Notes: generated by a model from the letters alone, not told the origin. A stretch of 64,000 nt of DNA from Halorussus marinus (GCF_004765795.1 NZ_SBIV01000012.1:1-64000); one strand, 5' to 3'; shown: positions 13,469 through 22,579, counted from the first letter of the stretch. A program made the numbers and translations.

Positions 13469-14194
13469 ATGCAACCTCGGTTCGTCGGTCGGCTCGGCCT
13501 CGCCGACGCCGTGACGGTCGCGAACGCCGGACTGGGCTTTCTCGCGGCCGTCGCCGCCACCGTCGAACCCGAACTCGCGGCGCGCGTAGTGTTGCTCGCG
13601 GCGATCGCCGACGGCCTCGACGGGGTCGTCGCGCGCCGGACCGGCGGGACGCCCGCCGGAGAGTACCTCGACTCGCTGGCCGACGTCGCCTCCTTCGGAG
13701 TCGCGCCGGCGTTCATCTCGTTCGTGATCGCGCGCGAGCAGTGGGGGCTCGGCGGTCCGTCGCTCGCGACCGCGGCGGCGTTCTGCGTGCCAGCGCTGTT
13801 CGTGGCGATGGCGGTCGTTCGACTCGGCCTCTACACCGCTTACGACGTCGGCGACCACCGCACGGAGGGCGTCCCCTCGACGCTCGCGGCCACCCTGCTG
13901 GCGGCGGCGGTGCTGGCGGGCGTCGAGAGCGCCGCCGTGCTCGTCGGCGCGACCGCCGCGTTCGCGTACCTGATGGTGACCTGCATTCCCTACCCCGACC
14001 TGTTCGCCCGCGATGCGATCGCGATGGGTGGCGTACAGCTCCTCGCGGTGCTCGCGCCGACCGCGTTCGGGCGGGCGTTCCCCCGGCTGTTGCTCGGGGC
14101 GGCGCTCGCGTACCTCCTGCTCGCGCCCCGATTCTACTGGCGCGAGGGCTCGGACGCCCGGCCCGCGGCTCAGATGGAAGGGAAACGCTCTTGA
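13469..14194 (+). CDS. pssA: Archaetidylserine synthase (CDP-alcohol phosphatidyltransferase), protein-sorting associated
   Basis: A 241-residue integral membrane enzyme. The CDP-alcohol phosphatidyltransferase motif D-x2-D-G-x2-A-R-x8-G-x3-D-x3-D is intact (residues about 48-72, ADGLDGVVARRTGG then AGEYLDSLAD). Six or so hydrophobic segments follow. It exchanges CMP of CDP-archaeol for serine, the first step to archaetidylethanolamine. In Haloferax volcanii PssA is needed for archaeosortase-dependent lipid anchoring of the S-layer glycoprotein. Both ArtA (51491-52423) and an S-layer gene (52622-54892) are in this window, so the enzymes probably cooperate. Confidence 0.9.
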   Translation: MQPRFVGRLGLADAVTVANAGLGFLAAVAATVEPELAARVVLLAAIADGLDGVVARRTGGTPAGEYLDSLADVASFGVAPAFISFVIAREQWGLGGPSLATAAAFCVPALFVAMAVVRLGLYTAYDVGDHRTEGVPSTLAATLLAAAVLAGVESAAVLVGATAAFAYLMVTCIPYPDLFARDAIAMGGVQLLAVLAPTAFGRAFPRLLLGAALAYLLLAPRFYWREGSDARPAAQMEGKRS

Positions 14195-14251
14195 GGCGTA
14201 CGAACCCAGTTTCGGGTATATGAGCCGAGCCAGTCCAGCGGGGTGGGCCGC

Positions 14252-15514
14252 ATGAGCGACGACGAGGCCGACGCGCCCGCGGAGGACGCTAAGGACGACC
14301 CAGCCGAGGCGGACGCCCAGACGCCCGTCTCGGCGGACACCGTCGAGGACCAACTCGACGCCGCCGCCCAGAACCTCGACGCCGCCGAGACCGAGACCGA
14401 CCTCGACGCCGTCGAGGCCGAACTCGACAAGATCGAGGGACTGCTCGAGAGCGCCGACCTCCCCGAGCCCGACGACGAGGACGAGGAGAGCCGGCGCGAG
14501 GAGTACGAGTCGCAACTCTCGGATCTGCGCGGGGACCTCGAAGCCGCCCGGGGCCCCTACGCAGAGGACGTCATCGAGGAGATCGAGGGCGTCGAGTCGA
14601 CCGTCGCCGACACCCGGTGGACCGACGACGGCCGCGACCAGCTCCGGGAGACGGTCGAGACCTTCGTCGCCGAGGTCGAAGAGATTCTCGACACCGAGCT
14701 CGCCGCGAGCCTCACGACCGACATCGAGGACCTCTCGTCGGCGCTCTCGGACGCCGCGGTCGCGGTGGGCGACGCGGCGCTCGATCCCGACGACGACGCC
14801 GACACGATCGCGCAACTGGTCGAGGCCGCCGAGACGCTCCAAACCGGCGTCGAGGACGCCGAGGAGTGGGACGACCTCGAAACCCGCGATCAACTCCGTG
14901 CACAGGGCTTCTACGAGGTTCTCGACCACCGCAAGGACTACCCGCCGGAGTGGCACGCCCTGAAGGTCTGGGAGAAGCGCGACCGGGCCGACATGGTGTT
15001 GCTCGCGCTCGAGAGCCTCGAGTCGAACTTCATGGAGCGCCACTGCCTCGAATCGCTCGAACGGATGGGCAACCCCGACTCGCTCGACGCGATGGTCGAG
15101 CGGGCGGGTCGGCGGGACAAGCCCGCGATCCGCATCCTCGGCAAGATCGGCGAGGAAGAGGGCCTCGACGCCGTGCTCGACTACGTCGATTCGGACCCCA
15201 ACCTCGCCAAGCCCGCGCTCAAGGCGGCCGGCGAGATCGGTAGCGACGAAGCGACCCAGCCGGTGGCCGACCGGCTCGTGGCCGACGACCCGTCGGTCCG
15301 GAGTCAGGCCGCCCGCGCGCTGGGGCTCATCGGTGACACCCGCGCGATCGAACCGCTCGCGGACACCCTCGAAAACGACGAGGCCGACGAGGTGCGGGCC
15401 AGCGCGGCGTGGGCGCTGAACCAGATCGGCACCGAGCGTGCGCTCGACGCCGTCCGTCCGTACACCGACGACCGGGCGTTCCTCGTCCAGAGCGAGGCCG
15501 AGAAGGCGCTCTGA
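14252..15514 (+). CDS. HEAT-repeat protein with N-terminal coiled coil
   Basis: A 420-residue, very acidic protein. Residues 1-50 are low complexity, about 50-230 form coiled-coil helices (repeats such as LDAVEAELDKIEGLLESADL and IEEIEGVESTVADTRW), and about 250-420 contain HEAT/PBS-lyase-type repeats (for example VRSQAARALGLIGDTRAIEPLADTL and EVRASAAWALNQIGTERALDAV). HEAT repeats form a scaffold for protein-protein contacts. No enzyme domain is seen. The start at 14252 overlaps an 11-codon frame that begins at 14220. Confidence 0.88.
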   Translation: MSDDEADAPAEDAKDDPAEADAQTPVSADTVEDQLDAAAQNLDAAETETDLDAVEAELDKIEGLLESADLPEPDDEDEESRREEYESQLSDLRGDLEAARGPYAEDVIEEIEGVESTVADTRWTDDGRDQLRETVETFVAEVEEILDTELAASLTTDIEDLSSALSDAAVAVGDAALDPDDDADTIAQLVEAAETLQTGVEDAEEWDDLETRDQLRAQGFYEVLDHRKDYPPEWHALKVWEKRDRADMVLLALESLESNFMERHCLESLERMGNPDSLDAMVERAGRRDKPAIRILGKIGEEEGLDAVLDYVDSDPNLAKPALKAAGEIGSDEATQPVADRLVADDPSVRSQAARALGLIGDTRAIEPLADTLENDEADEVRASAAWALNQIGTERALDAVRPYTDDRAFLVQSEAEKAL

Positions 15515-15590
15515 ATCGGTAACACCCGATTACTCCGTCTTACACGCCGGATAACAAAGGCCGCGGTGAGCTTTCTTCGGGTAGCTGGAC

Positions 15591-15743
15591 ATGACACGCC
15601 GACAGCCGTTCGGCCAGTGTCCGAACTGTCACGGGTCGATCACCCGCGACTACGTGCTCATCGAGTACGAGTCGGAGGGCCGGCCGGCCGCGTTCGCGGA
15701 GTGTCCCGACTGTCGGGACGTCGTCCACCCGTCAGCGGAGTAA
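15591..15743 (+). CDS. Small zinc-binding protein (DUF7837-like)
   Basis: A 50-residue protein: PFGQCPNCHGSIT near the start, then DYVLIEYESEGRPAAFAECPDCRDVV. Two CPxC pairs form a zinc ribbon. The pattern is that of a widespread haloarchaeal micro-protein family (DUF7837, from memory). The last 12 bases overlap the convergent membrane-protein gene on the other strand. Function unknown. Confidence 0.8.
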   Translation: MTRRQPFGQCPNCHGSITRDYVLIEYESEGRPAAFAECPDCRDVVHPSAE

Positions 15744-15974
15744 CGCCGCCAGAAACTGGAGCGCGAACGCGACCGCGATGAGGAACGCGCCGACCCGCCC
15801 AGCCCAGGTGTGTTCGGTCACCTCCGCCGGCGAGATGTCGACGCTGTAGTCGTTGTACTCGGAGCTGTACTCGACGTAGCTCGGCATCTGGAAGAACTCG
15901 AAGAAGACGAGGCTGGCTCCCAGCGCGCCGAGCGCGTACCCCGCCAGTTCGATCGCCAACGCGGTCGCGACCAT
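15732..15974 (-). CDS. Small two-TM membrane protein
   Basis: An 80-residue protein from ATG 15974. A first hydrophobic helix (residues about 3-28, ALAIELAGYALGALGASLVF), a short Tyr/Ser/Glu-rich external loop and a second helix (about 57-78, WAGRVGAFLIAVAFALQFLAALL) suggest a two-span protein. It is divergent from the phospholipase-D gene and convergent with the zinc-ribbon gene. No family was recognised; similar small membrane proteins are common in haloarchaea. Confidence 0.7.
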   Translation of the reverse strand: MVATALAIELAGYALGALGASLVFFEFFQMPSYVEYSSEYNDYSVDISPAEVTEHTWAGRVGAFLIAVAFALQFLAALLR

Positions 15975-16022
15975 ACGAACACCGCCGAACCTGTCGAGCA
16001 AAAATCCACCGGTTCCCGAGGC

Positions 16023-16029
16023 TTTAAAT
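16023..16029 (+). promoter_or_regulatory. TATA box giving a leaderless transcript from GTG 16054
   Basis: TTTAAAT is centred about 28 bases before the GTG at 16054. In haloarchaea this spacing places transcription start at or near the start codon, which supports the unusual GTG start. Confidence 0.6.
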
Positions 16030-16053
16030 CCGAAGGCGGGACCACCCCGACCC

Positions 16054-17700
16054 GTGCGCCCGTCCATCCTCGCAGTCCTCGTCGTGCTTGCGGTCGCCGG
16101 TCCGGCGATCTGTGCCGTCCCGCCGGCCGCCACCGCGAGCGTCTCTCCGGACGCCGTTCGCGCCCAGAGCGCTACCGCCCCGGAGATTCGGGCCGTCTAT
16201 CCGAACCCCGCGACGCCCAACGACGCCGGGGAGTTCGTCGTCGTTCGGATGCCCGCGGCGACGGACGTCTCGGGGTGGCGCCTGCGCGACGACGAGTCGA
16301 GCGCGCGGCTCCCGAACCGCACCCTCTCGGGTACCGTCGCCCTCTCGACCGACCCCGAAGTCGCGCGGAATCTGACCGACGAGCGAGTCGTCGGACTCGC
16401 GGGCCACCTCGCGCTGGCGAACGGCGGCGAGACCGTCCGGCTGGTCGGCAACGAGACCGTCGCGACCGTCTCGTACCCCGACGCGCCCGAGGGCGACCGC
16501 TGGCACCGCGAGGGCGGCGACTGGGCGTGGGAACCGCTCGGCGCGACCGACTTCCGGGTGACCGACACCGGGCCCGCGAACGCGACCGCGTTCGTCCTGC
16601 CCGACGCTCCCGAAGCGGCGCTCGACCCGCTCCGGAACGCCGACGATCGACTCCTCGTGGCGGGGTACACCTTCGGGTCGGCGCGGGTCGCCGACGCGCT
16701 CGCGGACGCCGAGCGACGGGGGGTCGACGTTCGACTCCTGCTCGACGGCGCGCCGGTCGGCGGGATGACCCGTCGGCAGGCCAGACTCCTCGACTCGCTG
16801 GTCGCGCGCGGGGTCGACGTCCGAGTCGTCGGCGGGCCGACCGCCCGCTACGACTTCCACCACCCGAAGTACGCGGTCGCCGACGACCGGGCGCTCGTGC
16901 TCACCGAAAACTGGAAGCCGGCCGGCACCGGCGGCCGAGCGAGTCGGGGCTGGGGCGTCACCCTCCGGAACCCCGAGGCCGCAGACGCTCTGGCGAGGGT
17001 GTTCGAAGCCGACGCCGACGGTCGGGGCGCGATCGCGTGGTCGGCGTTCAGCGAGGGCCGGAGCTTCGAGCCGTCGACTCCCGCGAACGGGACGTTCCCG
17101 GCCGAAATCGCGTCGGCGTCGGTCCGGGTCGAATCGACGGAGGTGCTGGTCGCGCCCGACAACGCCGAGTCCGAGCTGGTCGCGTTGCTCGACGCGGCCG
17201 ACGAGTCGATCCGCGTCCAACAGCCCGCGGTCGGCGGACGCGCACAGCCGTTCGTGCGGGCCGCGCTCCGGGCGGCCCGCCGCGGGGTCGAGGTGCGCCT
17301 CTTGGTGAGCAACGCGTGGTACGTCGAGTCGGAGAACCGCGCGCTGGTCGAGTGGTTAAACGAGCGTGCCGCCGCGGCGGACCTCTCGCTGGAGGCGCGG
17401 CTCGCCCGTCCGGCGGGCCGCTACGAGAAGATCCACGCGAAGGGCGTGGTCGTCGACGGCGAGGCGGCCGCGGTCGGGAGCCTCAACTGGAACAACAACT
17501 CGGCCCGGGACAACCGGGAGGTCGTCGCCGTGCTCCGGGGTGAGGAGGTCGGCGGCTACTACGCCGCGGCCTTCGACCGCGACTGGTCGGCGAGCGCGGC
17601 CGGCGGCGAGCCCCCGGCCGTCGGGCTGATCGGGGCCGTCGCGGTCGGTGCGCTCGCGGCGATACTGCTCGCGAGAAGGGAGGTGACGTTCGAGCGCTAG
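16054..17700 (+). CDS. Secreted, membrane-anchored phospholipase-D-family nuclease with lamin-tail domain
   Basis: A 548-residue protein starting at GTG. Residues 1-30 are a signal peptide. Residues about 45-150 resemble a lamin-tail (LTD) domain (IRAVYPNPATPNDAGEFVVV then VSGWRLRDD). Two PLD catalytic motifs follow, each HxKxxxxD: HPKYAVAD near residue 270 and HAKGVVVD near 460, the latter followed by GSLNWNNNS. A C-terminal hydrophobic helix and basic end anchor it. The two HKD motifs form one active site for phosphodiester hydrolysis. With export and LTD it is more likely an extracellular nuclease than a lipase. Its TAG overlaps the convergent gene's stop. Confidence 0.9.
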   Translation: MRPSILAVLVVLAVAGPAICAVPPAATASVSPDAVRAQSATAPEIRAVYPNPATPNDAGEFVVVRMPAATDVSGWRLRDDESSARLPNRTLSGTVALSTDPEVARNLTDERVVGLAGHLALANGGETVRLVGNETVATVSYPDAPEGDRWHREGGDWAWEPLGATDFRVTDTGPANATAFVLPDAPEAALDPLRNADDRLLVAGYTFGSARVADALADAERRGVDVRLLLDGAPVGGMTRRQARLLDSLVARGVDVRVVGGPTARYDFHHPKYAVADDRALVLTENWKPAGTGGRASRGWGVTLRNPEAADALARVFEADADGRGAIAWSAFSEGRSFEPSTPANGTFPAEIASASVRVESTEVLVAPDNAESELVALLDAADESIRVQQPAVGGRAQPFVRAALRAARRGVEVRLLVSNAWYVESENRALVEWLNERAAAADLSLEARLARPAGRYEKIHAKGVVVDGEAAAVGSLNWNNNSARDNREVVAVLRGEEVGGYYAAAFDRDWSASAAGGEPPAVGLIGAVAVGALAAILLARREVTFER

Positions 17701-19598
17701 TCGTTCTGCTCGTGGCCGACGACCGTGCTCTGGAGGTCTTCATCGAGTTCGGCGTCGGCCATCTTCTCGACGAGCGCGTCGAGGACTTCCTCGCGCATGC
17801 CGGGCACGAACTTGATCGAGCCGACGACGAGGTGACCGCCGCCCGAGACGCCGCCGCCGACGATCTCCTCGTTGAGCTCCGAGACCATCTCGGGGATGTC
17901 GAGGCGCACGCCGTCGCTCCGGAGCACTGCGAAGTCCGGGCCGTAGCCGATGGTGATGACGGGCTCGCCGGTCTCTTGGACCTTCCGGTCGTGGATCTCG
18001 CCGGTGGTCTTACCCGGGGCGGGGTAGGTGAACCGGTAGGCGTGGTTCTCCACGTCGATCCGGTAGAGGTGAGCGTCGCTGTCGAGGCGCTCGTGTTCGA
18101 CGTGGGCCATCGCGGCGTTGAGCTGGTCGTCGACGTCGGATTCGGCCCGCCCCGCGAGGAACTCGACGAGCTCGCGGTGGCGCTCCTCGTCGTCGGTCCC
18201 GACGTTCAACACGTCGTTGATGATGTTTCGCCCGGCGTCGTACTTCAGCCAGTGGGCGGCGTAGTCGAGTGCCTCGCCGACGTCCCGGAGCGTCGACTCC
18301 GCGTACCCCTCCGACTCGGCGAGCGCGACGTAGTCGGTCATCGCGTCGGCTTTCGACCGGTCACAGAGACCCGCGACCGCGGGGACGTGGCGGAGCTCGT
18401 CGGTGATCGGCGGCCAGATCATCCGGGCGAGCTCGACGCACATCATCCCGGTGGTGATGCGGTAGTCCTCGCCGTGGAGGTAGGGGTTGACGTGGGCGTC
18501 GACGAACGGCTCGACCGCGTCGGGGTCGGGGTGGTGGTGGTCGACGACGACGATGGGAATGTCGTAGTGTGCGAGGTTCTCGTAGGCCGGCACGTCCTCG
18601 GCGGTGCTCCCGTTGTCGAGCATCAACAGGAGCGGGAGCTTCTGGCCGTGGCGGGCCTGGTCTTCGAGCGCGAAGTTCAGATCGCGGGTGACGTCCTCCA
18701 TCTCGTAGAACGGCGCCTTCGAGGGGAGGCGCTTGAACAGGTGGCGCTTGGCCTCGGGGTCTTGGTGGGTCTCCTCGATGAACCGTTCGAGGGCGTACTG
18801 GACCGGGATCGAGGCGCACATCCCGTCGCCGTCGGCGTGGTGGCGCACCCGGATCGGCCGGCTCTCGAGGACGGTCCGGCGCAGTTGGGCGGCGACCTCG
18901 CGAAGATCCGGGAACATCTGGGTTAGCGCGGGCCACTCGACCAGCGGTTCGGTCTCCTCGGGTTCGGCGCGGTCGTCGAGCGCGTCCGCGAGCCGCCCCT
19001 CGACCGCCTCGGCGTCCCCGTCGGTCAGGGCGTCGAGGCGCTCGACCTCGACCTGGAGGCCGTCCTCGCGCTCGTCGACTACGCCCGTCACCCGGATCAC
19101 GTCCTCGATCTCGACCTCGGGGTACGCCCGGACGCCCGCCTCCTCGAAGGCCGCACAGGGGATGACTCCCGTCTCGTCGCTCAGGTGGAAGATGGTCGGG
19201 CCGCCGGTCTGTTTTATTTGGACGACCTCGCCTTCGAGGTGGACGGTGTCGCCCACCCGATCGACGAGTTCGTCGATGTCGGCGATATCGTAGTCGTGTT
19301 CGACCGCGACCGTCTCGCAGTCGCCGAGGTCGACGGGCTCGAAGCTCAGGTCGCCGTTCTCTCGGATCTCGGTCAGCTCGACCACGAGGTCGTCGCCGAC
19401 CGCGTAGCTACCGTCGTAGGTCGACTCGTGGACGAGTCCGGAGACCGACTCGGAGAGGTCGACGAACACGCCGTAGTCGACCACGCCGTTGACCGTCGCG
19501 GCGTAGTAGCCGCCGGTTTCGACGTCCGAGACGGTACAGGCCGGGTCGAGGTCGTAGACCACGGCGTCCCCCTCGGCGTCGGAATCTGAAGCAGTCAT
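17697..19598 (-). CDS. S1-OB-DHH/DHHA1 exonuclease (archaeal RecJ-like)
   Basis: A 633-residue protein from ATG 19598. Residues about 20-90 are an S1 RNA-binding domain (GVVDYGVFVDL), and about 115-200 an OB-fold (VGDTVHLEGEVVQIKQTGGP). The DHH domain has RHHADGDGMCA, MLDNGSTAEDVP, VVVDHHHPDPD and LCDRSKADAM. DHHA1 has GGGVSGGGHLVVGSIKF. All core metal-binding motifs are present, so it should be an active nuclease on RNA or single-stranded DNA. Haloarchaea carry several RecJ paralogues and this domain order is one standard type. Confidence 0.9.
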   Translation of the reverse strand: MTASDSDAEGDAVVYDLDPACTVSDVETGGYYAATVNGVVDYGVFVDLSESVSGLVHESTYDGSYAVGDDLVVELTEIRENGDLSFEPVDLGDCETVAVEHDYDIADIDELVDRVGDTVHLEGEVVQIKQTGGPTIFHLSDETGVIPCAAFEEAGVRAYPEVEIEDVIRVTGVVDEREDGLQVEVERLDALTDGDAEAVEGRLADALDDRAEPEETEPLVEWPALTQMFPDLREVAAQLRRTVLESRPIRVRHHADGDGMCASIPVQYALERFIEETHQDPEAKRHLFKRLPSKAPFYEMEDVTRDLNFALEDQARHGQKLPLLLMLDNGSTAEDVPAYENLAHYDIPIVVVDHHHPDPDAVEPFVDAHVNPYLHGEDYRITTGMMCVELARMIWPPITDELRHVPAVAGLCDRSKADAMTDYVALAESEGYAESTLRDVGEALDYAAHWLKYDAGRNIINDVLNVGTDDEERHRELVEFLAGRAESDVDDQLNAAMAHVEHERLDSDAHLYRIDVENHAYRFTYPAPGKTTGEIHDRKVQETGEPVITIGYGPDFAVLRSDGVRLDIPEMVSELNEEIVGGGVSGGGHLVVGSIKFVPGMREEVLDALVEKMADAELDEDLQSTVVGHEQND

Positions 19599-19705
19599 TC
19601 TTGTCGGTGGTTTCGGTTCGCCCGATTTTAAGGGTTTGCAAGTGGCCCGGACGGATCGACGCGCCGTTCGCAACCTTTAGAACGCGCCCGCCCGGAGTTT
19701 TCTCC

Positions 19706-20212
19706 ATGCGGCTGTTCCGTTCGAGCGAGATTCTCGGCATCGCCGAGGACGCCCTCCAGTTCGCTCTGGCGGCGTCCGAGGACGCCCACCCCCACGAGTA
19801 CATGGGGTTTCTCAGGGGCGAAGACGCCCGCTCGCTCGGACTCGACCGCGACGGGACCGTCATCACCGACGTGCTGGTCATCCCCGGCACCGAGTCGAAC
19901 CCGGTGAGCGCCACGGTCAAGACCAGTCAGGTACCGAACGACTTCAACTCGGTCGGATCGGTCCACTCGCACCCGAACGGCGTGCTCAAGCCCAGCGACG
20001 CCGATCTGGCGACTTTCGGGCGGGGGAAAGTCCACATCATCATCGGCTACCCCTACGGCGACGACGACTGGGCGGCTTTCGGTCGGGAGGGCGAGCCCCG
20101 CGATCTCGACGTGCTCGACGTTTCGCTCCCCGAAGGCGAATCGTTCTTCGACTTCACGCAGGCGGACATCGACGCCGAACTCGACTACGACTTCGATCAG
20201 GACTCACCATGA
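19706..20212 (+). CDS. JAMM/MPN+ metalloprotease (HvJAMM2-like)
   Basis: A 168-residue protein. The JAMM zinc site is complete: Glu31 in HEYMGFL, then H87-S-H89-P, Ser97 and Asp100 in [14 protein letters not shown]. Such proteins cleave isopeptide bonds. In Haloferax, JAMM1 releases the ubiquitin-like SAMPs from conjugates and JAMM2 is a paralogue. A TATA-like CCTTTAGA about 29 bases upstream implies a leaderless message. Its stop overlaps the FAD synthase start by four bases. Confidence 0.85.
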   Translation: MRLFRSSEILGIAEDALQFALAASEDAHPHEYMGFLRGEDARSLGLDRDGTVITDVLVIPGTESNPVSATVKTSQVPNDFNSVGSVHSHPNGVLKPSDADLATFGRGKVHIIIGYPYGDDDWAAFGREGEPRDLDVLDVSLPEGESFFDFTQADIDAELDYDFDQDSP

Positions 20213-20643
20213 CTCACGTCATCGCGCAGGGAACCTTCGATCTGCTCCACCCCGGACACGTCCACTACCTCCGGGACGCGGCCGCGATGGGCGACCGACT
20301 GACGGTCATCGTCGCCCGCCGCGAGAACGTCACGCACAAACAGCCGCCGGTGCTCGCGAACCGCCAGCGACGCGACGTGGTGGCGGCGCTCGGGGCGGTC
20401 GACGACGCGATCGTCGGCCACCCCGAGGACATCTTCGCGCCGATAGAGGAGCTGGCGCCCGACGTGATCGCGCTCGGCCACGACCAGCACCACGACGAGG
20501 CCGCCATCGCGGACGAACTGGCGCGGCGCGGGCTCGATTGTGAGGTCCGGCGCGCGAGCGCCTGCGAGCCCGCCTACGAGGGCGAACTCCTCTCGACGGG
20601 CCGGATCATCGACCGGATACTCGAAGAGCGAAGCCGGTCCTGA
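20209..20643 (+). CDS. ribL: FAD synthase (archaeal nucleotidyltransferase)
   Basis: A 144-residue nucleotidyltransferase: [14 protein letters not shown] carries the HxGH motif, with ARRENVTHK and the C-terminal [14 protein letters not shown]. Archaeal RibL transfers AMP from ATP to FMN to form FAD, replacing bacterial RibF. The size and motifs match. A related cytidylyltransferase activity cannot be excluded, but this orthologue context (next to a JAMM gene) is the haloarchaeal ribL locus. Confidence 0.9.
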   Translation: MTHVIAQGTFDLLHPGHVHYLRDAAAMGDRLTVIVARRENVTHKQPPVLANRQRRDVVAALGAVDDAIVGHPEDIFAPIEELAPDVIALGHDQHHDEAAIADELARRGLDCEVRRASACEPAYEGELLSTGRIIDRILEERSRS

Positions 20644-20664
20644 TCGCGGAGAAAATCCGTCGGC

Positions 20665-21822
20665 TTACAGCGAGTCCCAGGCCTTCAGACCGCGAGGCCA
20701 CGAGGTGAGGTCGGCGATCCACCGGGCGGCGACGAACTTCTTGAGGAACTTCGCGGGCACGGAGTTGAACGTCCGGATCGGGATCACGTCGACGTCGTGG
20801 GCGATCGCCTTCTCGCCGACCGAGACGAGCGTCCCCTTGTCGTCGTAGGTCCAGGTCACGAGCGGCTGGTCGTTGATCGCGCGAGCGACGTTCTGGCCGG
20901 CGACCTCGGCGGCCTGCCAGGCGGCCTGGGCGGTCGGCGGCGCGGGGCCGTCGCCCTGATCGACGATGGCCGAGTCGCCGATGGCGAACACCCGGTCGTC
21001 GCTCGTCCGGAAGTTCGACTCGCAGGTCACGCGGTTGTGCTCGTTTTCGAGTTCGCACTCGTCGAGCGCCTGCTGACCGGTGATGCCGCCGGTCCAGACG
21101 AACACGTCGTAATCGAGGGGGTCGCCCTCGTCGAAGTGGATCGTCGACTCGTCGGCCTCGGTGATCGGGTCGTCGGTCAGGATCTCGACGTCGGCGTCTT
21201 CGAGGCGCTTTCGGACCGCGCCCTGAAGCTCGGAGTCCTGCCCGGGCATGATCTCTTCGAGCGCCTCGACGAGGTAGACGTCGATGGGCGCGCGCCGCTC
21301 GTCGCGGAGCTCCGCGACCTCGCCGGCGCTCTGGATGCCCGACAGTCCGGCGCCGCCGATCACGATCGTCGCCGGGTCGTTCCGGGACGCCTCGGCGGCG
21401 GCCTGAGTGACTCGCTCGTGGATCTCCATCGCGTCGTCGAGGCTCTTGAGCGTGAGCGCGTGCTCTTCCATCCCCGGGATGCCGTAGTAGGCGGTCTGGC
21501 TCCCGAGCGCGACGAGGAGGTAGTCGTAGTCGAGGTCCTCGCCGCCGTCGAGCGCGACCGTCTGGGCCTCGGTGTCGACCCCTTCGACCGTCGCCTGCAC
21601 GAACTCGGTGGACCGATCGGCGATCTCGCCGACCGGGATCGTGATGTCGTCCTCGACGGTCGGGTCCCGGATGGCACGGTGGGCCTCGTGGAGGACGAGG
21701 TGGTAGTCGTTCTCGGAGACCCAGGTCAACTCGGCGTCCGTGGCGTCCAGTTCGTCTTCGAGTCGCTGAATCGCGCCTGCCCCGGCGTACCCCGCGCCGA
21801 GCACGACGACCTGTTCAGTCAT
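20665..21822 (-). CDS. Type II NADH dehydrogenase-like FAD/NAD(P) oxidoreductase
   Basis: A 385-residue flavoprotein from ATG 21822. The N-terminal FAD site is VVLGAGYAGAGAI, a second Rossmann motif is IVIGGAGLSGIQSAGEV (about residue 155), and FAIGDSAI is the flavin-binding Asp motif near residue 290. The C-terminus (FLKKFVAARWIADLTSW) is amphipathic and could touch the membrane. NDH-2 enzymes pass electrons from NADH to quinone without pumping protons. A related sulfide:quinone reductase is less likely because the redox cysteines are absent. Confidence 0.88.
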   Translation of the reverse strand: MTEQVVVLGAGYAGAGAIQRLEDELDATDAELTWVSENDYHLVLHEAHRAIRDPTVEDDITIPVGEIADRSTEFVQATVEGVDTEAQTVALDGGEDLDYDYLLVALGSQTAYYGIPGMEEHALTLKSLDDAMEIHERVTQAAAEASRNDPATIVIGGAGLSGIQSAGEVAELRDERRAPIDVYLVEALEEIMPGQDSELQGAVRKRLEDADVEILTDDPITEADESTIHFDEGDPLDYDVFVWTGGITGQQALDECELENEHNRVTCESNFRTSDDRVFAIGDSAIVDQGDGPAPPTAQAAWQAAEVAGQNVARAINDQPLVTWTYDDKGTLVSVGEKAIAHDVDVIPIRTFNSVPAKFLKKFVAARWIADLTSWPRGLKAWDSL

Positions 21823-22045
21823 ACCGCCAACTCCGGAGTCCTCCGATACAAAGGCTTTGGAAGCCTCACGCGGTTGAGTGAGAGTACCTACCACGAACGG
21901 CGGCCAACCCGACGGCTCGAACCCGAAGCACGCGACTGGACGAACGGACACGACCGGCGTCGCGGGACCACGAGAGAACGTCGAGAGGCGGAGACCGATC
22001 TGTGAGAGCCGGCGGGCGCCGCGAGACCGATATCGGCGGCCGAAC

Positions 22046-22579
22046 TCAGTGGGCGGGCTCTTCGGACGGGGCTTCCATCGAGTCGATCTTCAGGATGAGG
22101 ATGTTGCTGGTGTCGTCGGTGCCGTCGACGGTGCCCTCGACGACGAGCTTCGACAGCGGCGTCGGACCCACGCGAACCGAGTCGCCCTCGTCGAAGTCAC
22201 GAACCGACCCCTGAAGGTGGATCTCGGCCCGGCAGAGCTCGGGGTGGTGGACGCTCGTGAGGTCGACCTCCTCGACGTTCGACTCCTCGATGAGTTCGCC
22301 GTCGTGGACCAGCGGTACCTCCGCGGCGCTGTCCATCTGCTGGACATCGAGGGCCTCGAACGCGGTCGCGGTCGGCTTGTAGCCGCCCTTCGGCCCGGGG
22401 ACGCCCTCGACCAACTGGAGCGCTTTGAGGCTCTGCATCTGGTTGCGGATGGTGCCGGGGTTGCGGTCGACCTCCGCGGCGATGTCCTCTCCTTTCACCG
22501 CGTCGCCGGCGTCGCGGTGGAGATTGACGAGGGCGGTGAGAATCGTCTTCTGGCTCGGGGTCAGTTCGATAGTAGACAT
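22046..22579 (-). CDS. Winged-helix transcriptional regulator (Rrf2/ArsR-like N-terminus)
   Basis: A 177-residue protein from ATG 22579. Residues 5-75 form a winged helix (LTPSQKTILTALVNL, GEDIAAEVDRNPGTIRNQMQSLKALQLVEGV). The C-terminal 90 residues are a beta-rich, acidic domain (VRDFDEGDSVRVGPTPLSKLVVEGTVDG) of unknown ligand. It is widespread in haloarchaea, usually annotated as a HTH or Rrf2 family regulator. It is divergent from the sugar epimerase across a 154-base intergenic region, which it may control. Confidence 0.8.
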   Translation of the reverse strand: MSTIELTPSQKTILTALVNLHRDAGDAVKGEDIAAEVDRNPGTIRNQMQSLKALQLVEGVPGPKGGYKPTATAFEALDVQQMDSAAEVPLVHDGELIEESNVEEVDLTSVHHPELCRAEIHLQGSVRDFDEGDSVRVGPTPLSKLVVEGTVDGTDDTSNILILKIDSMEAPSEEPAH

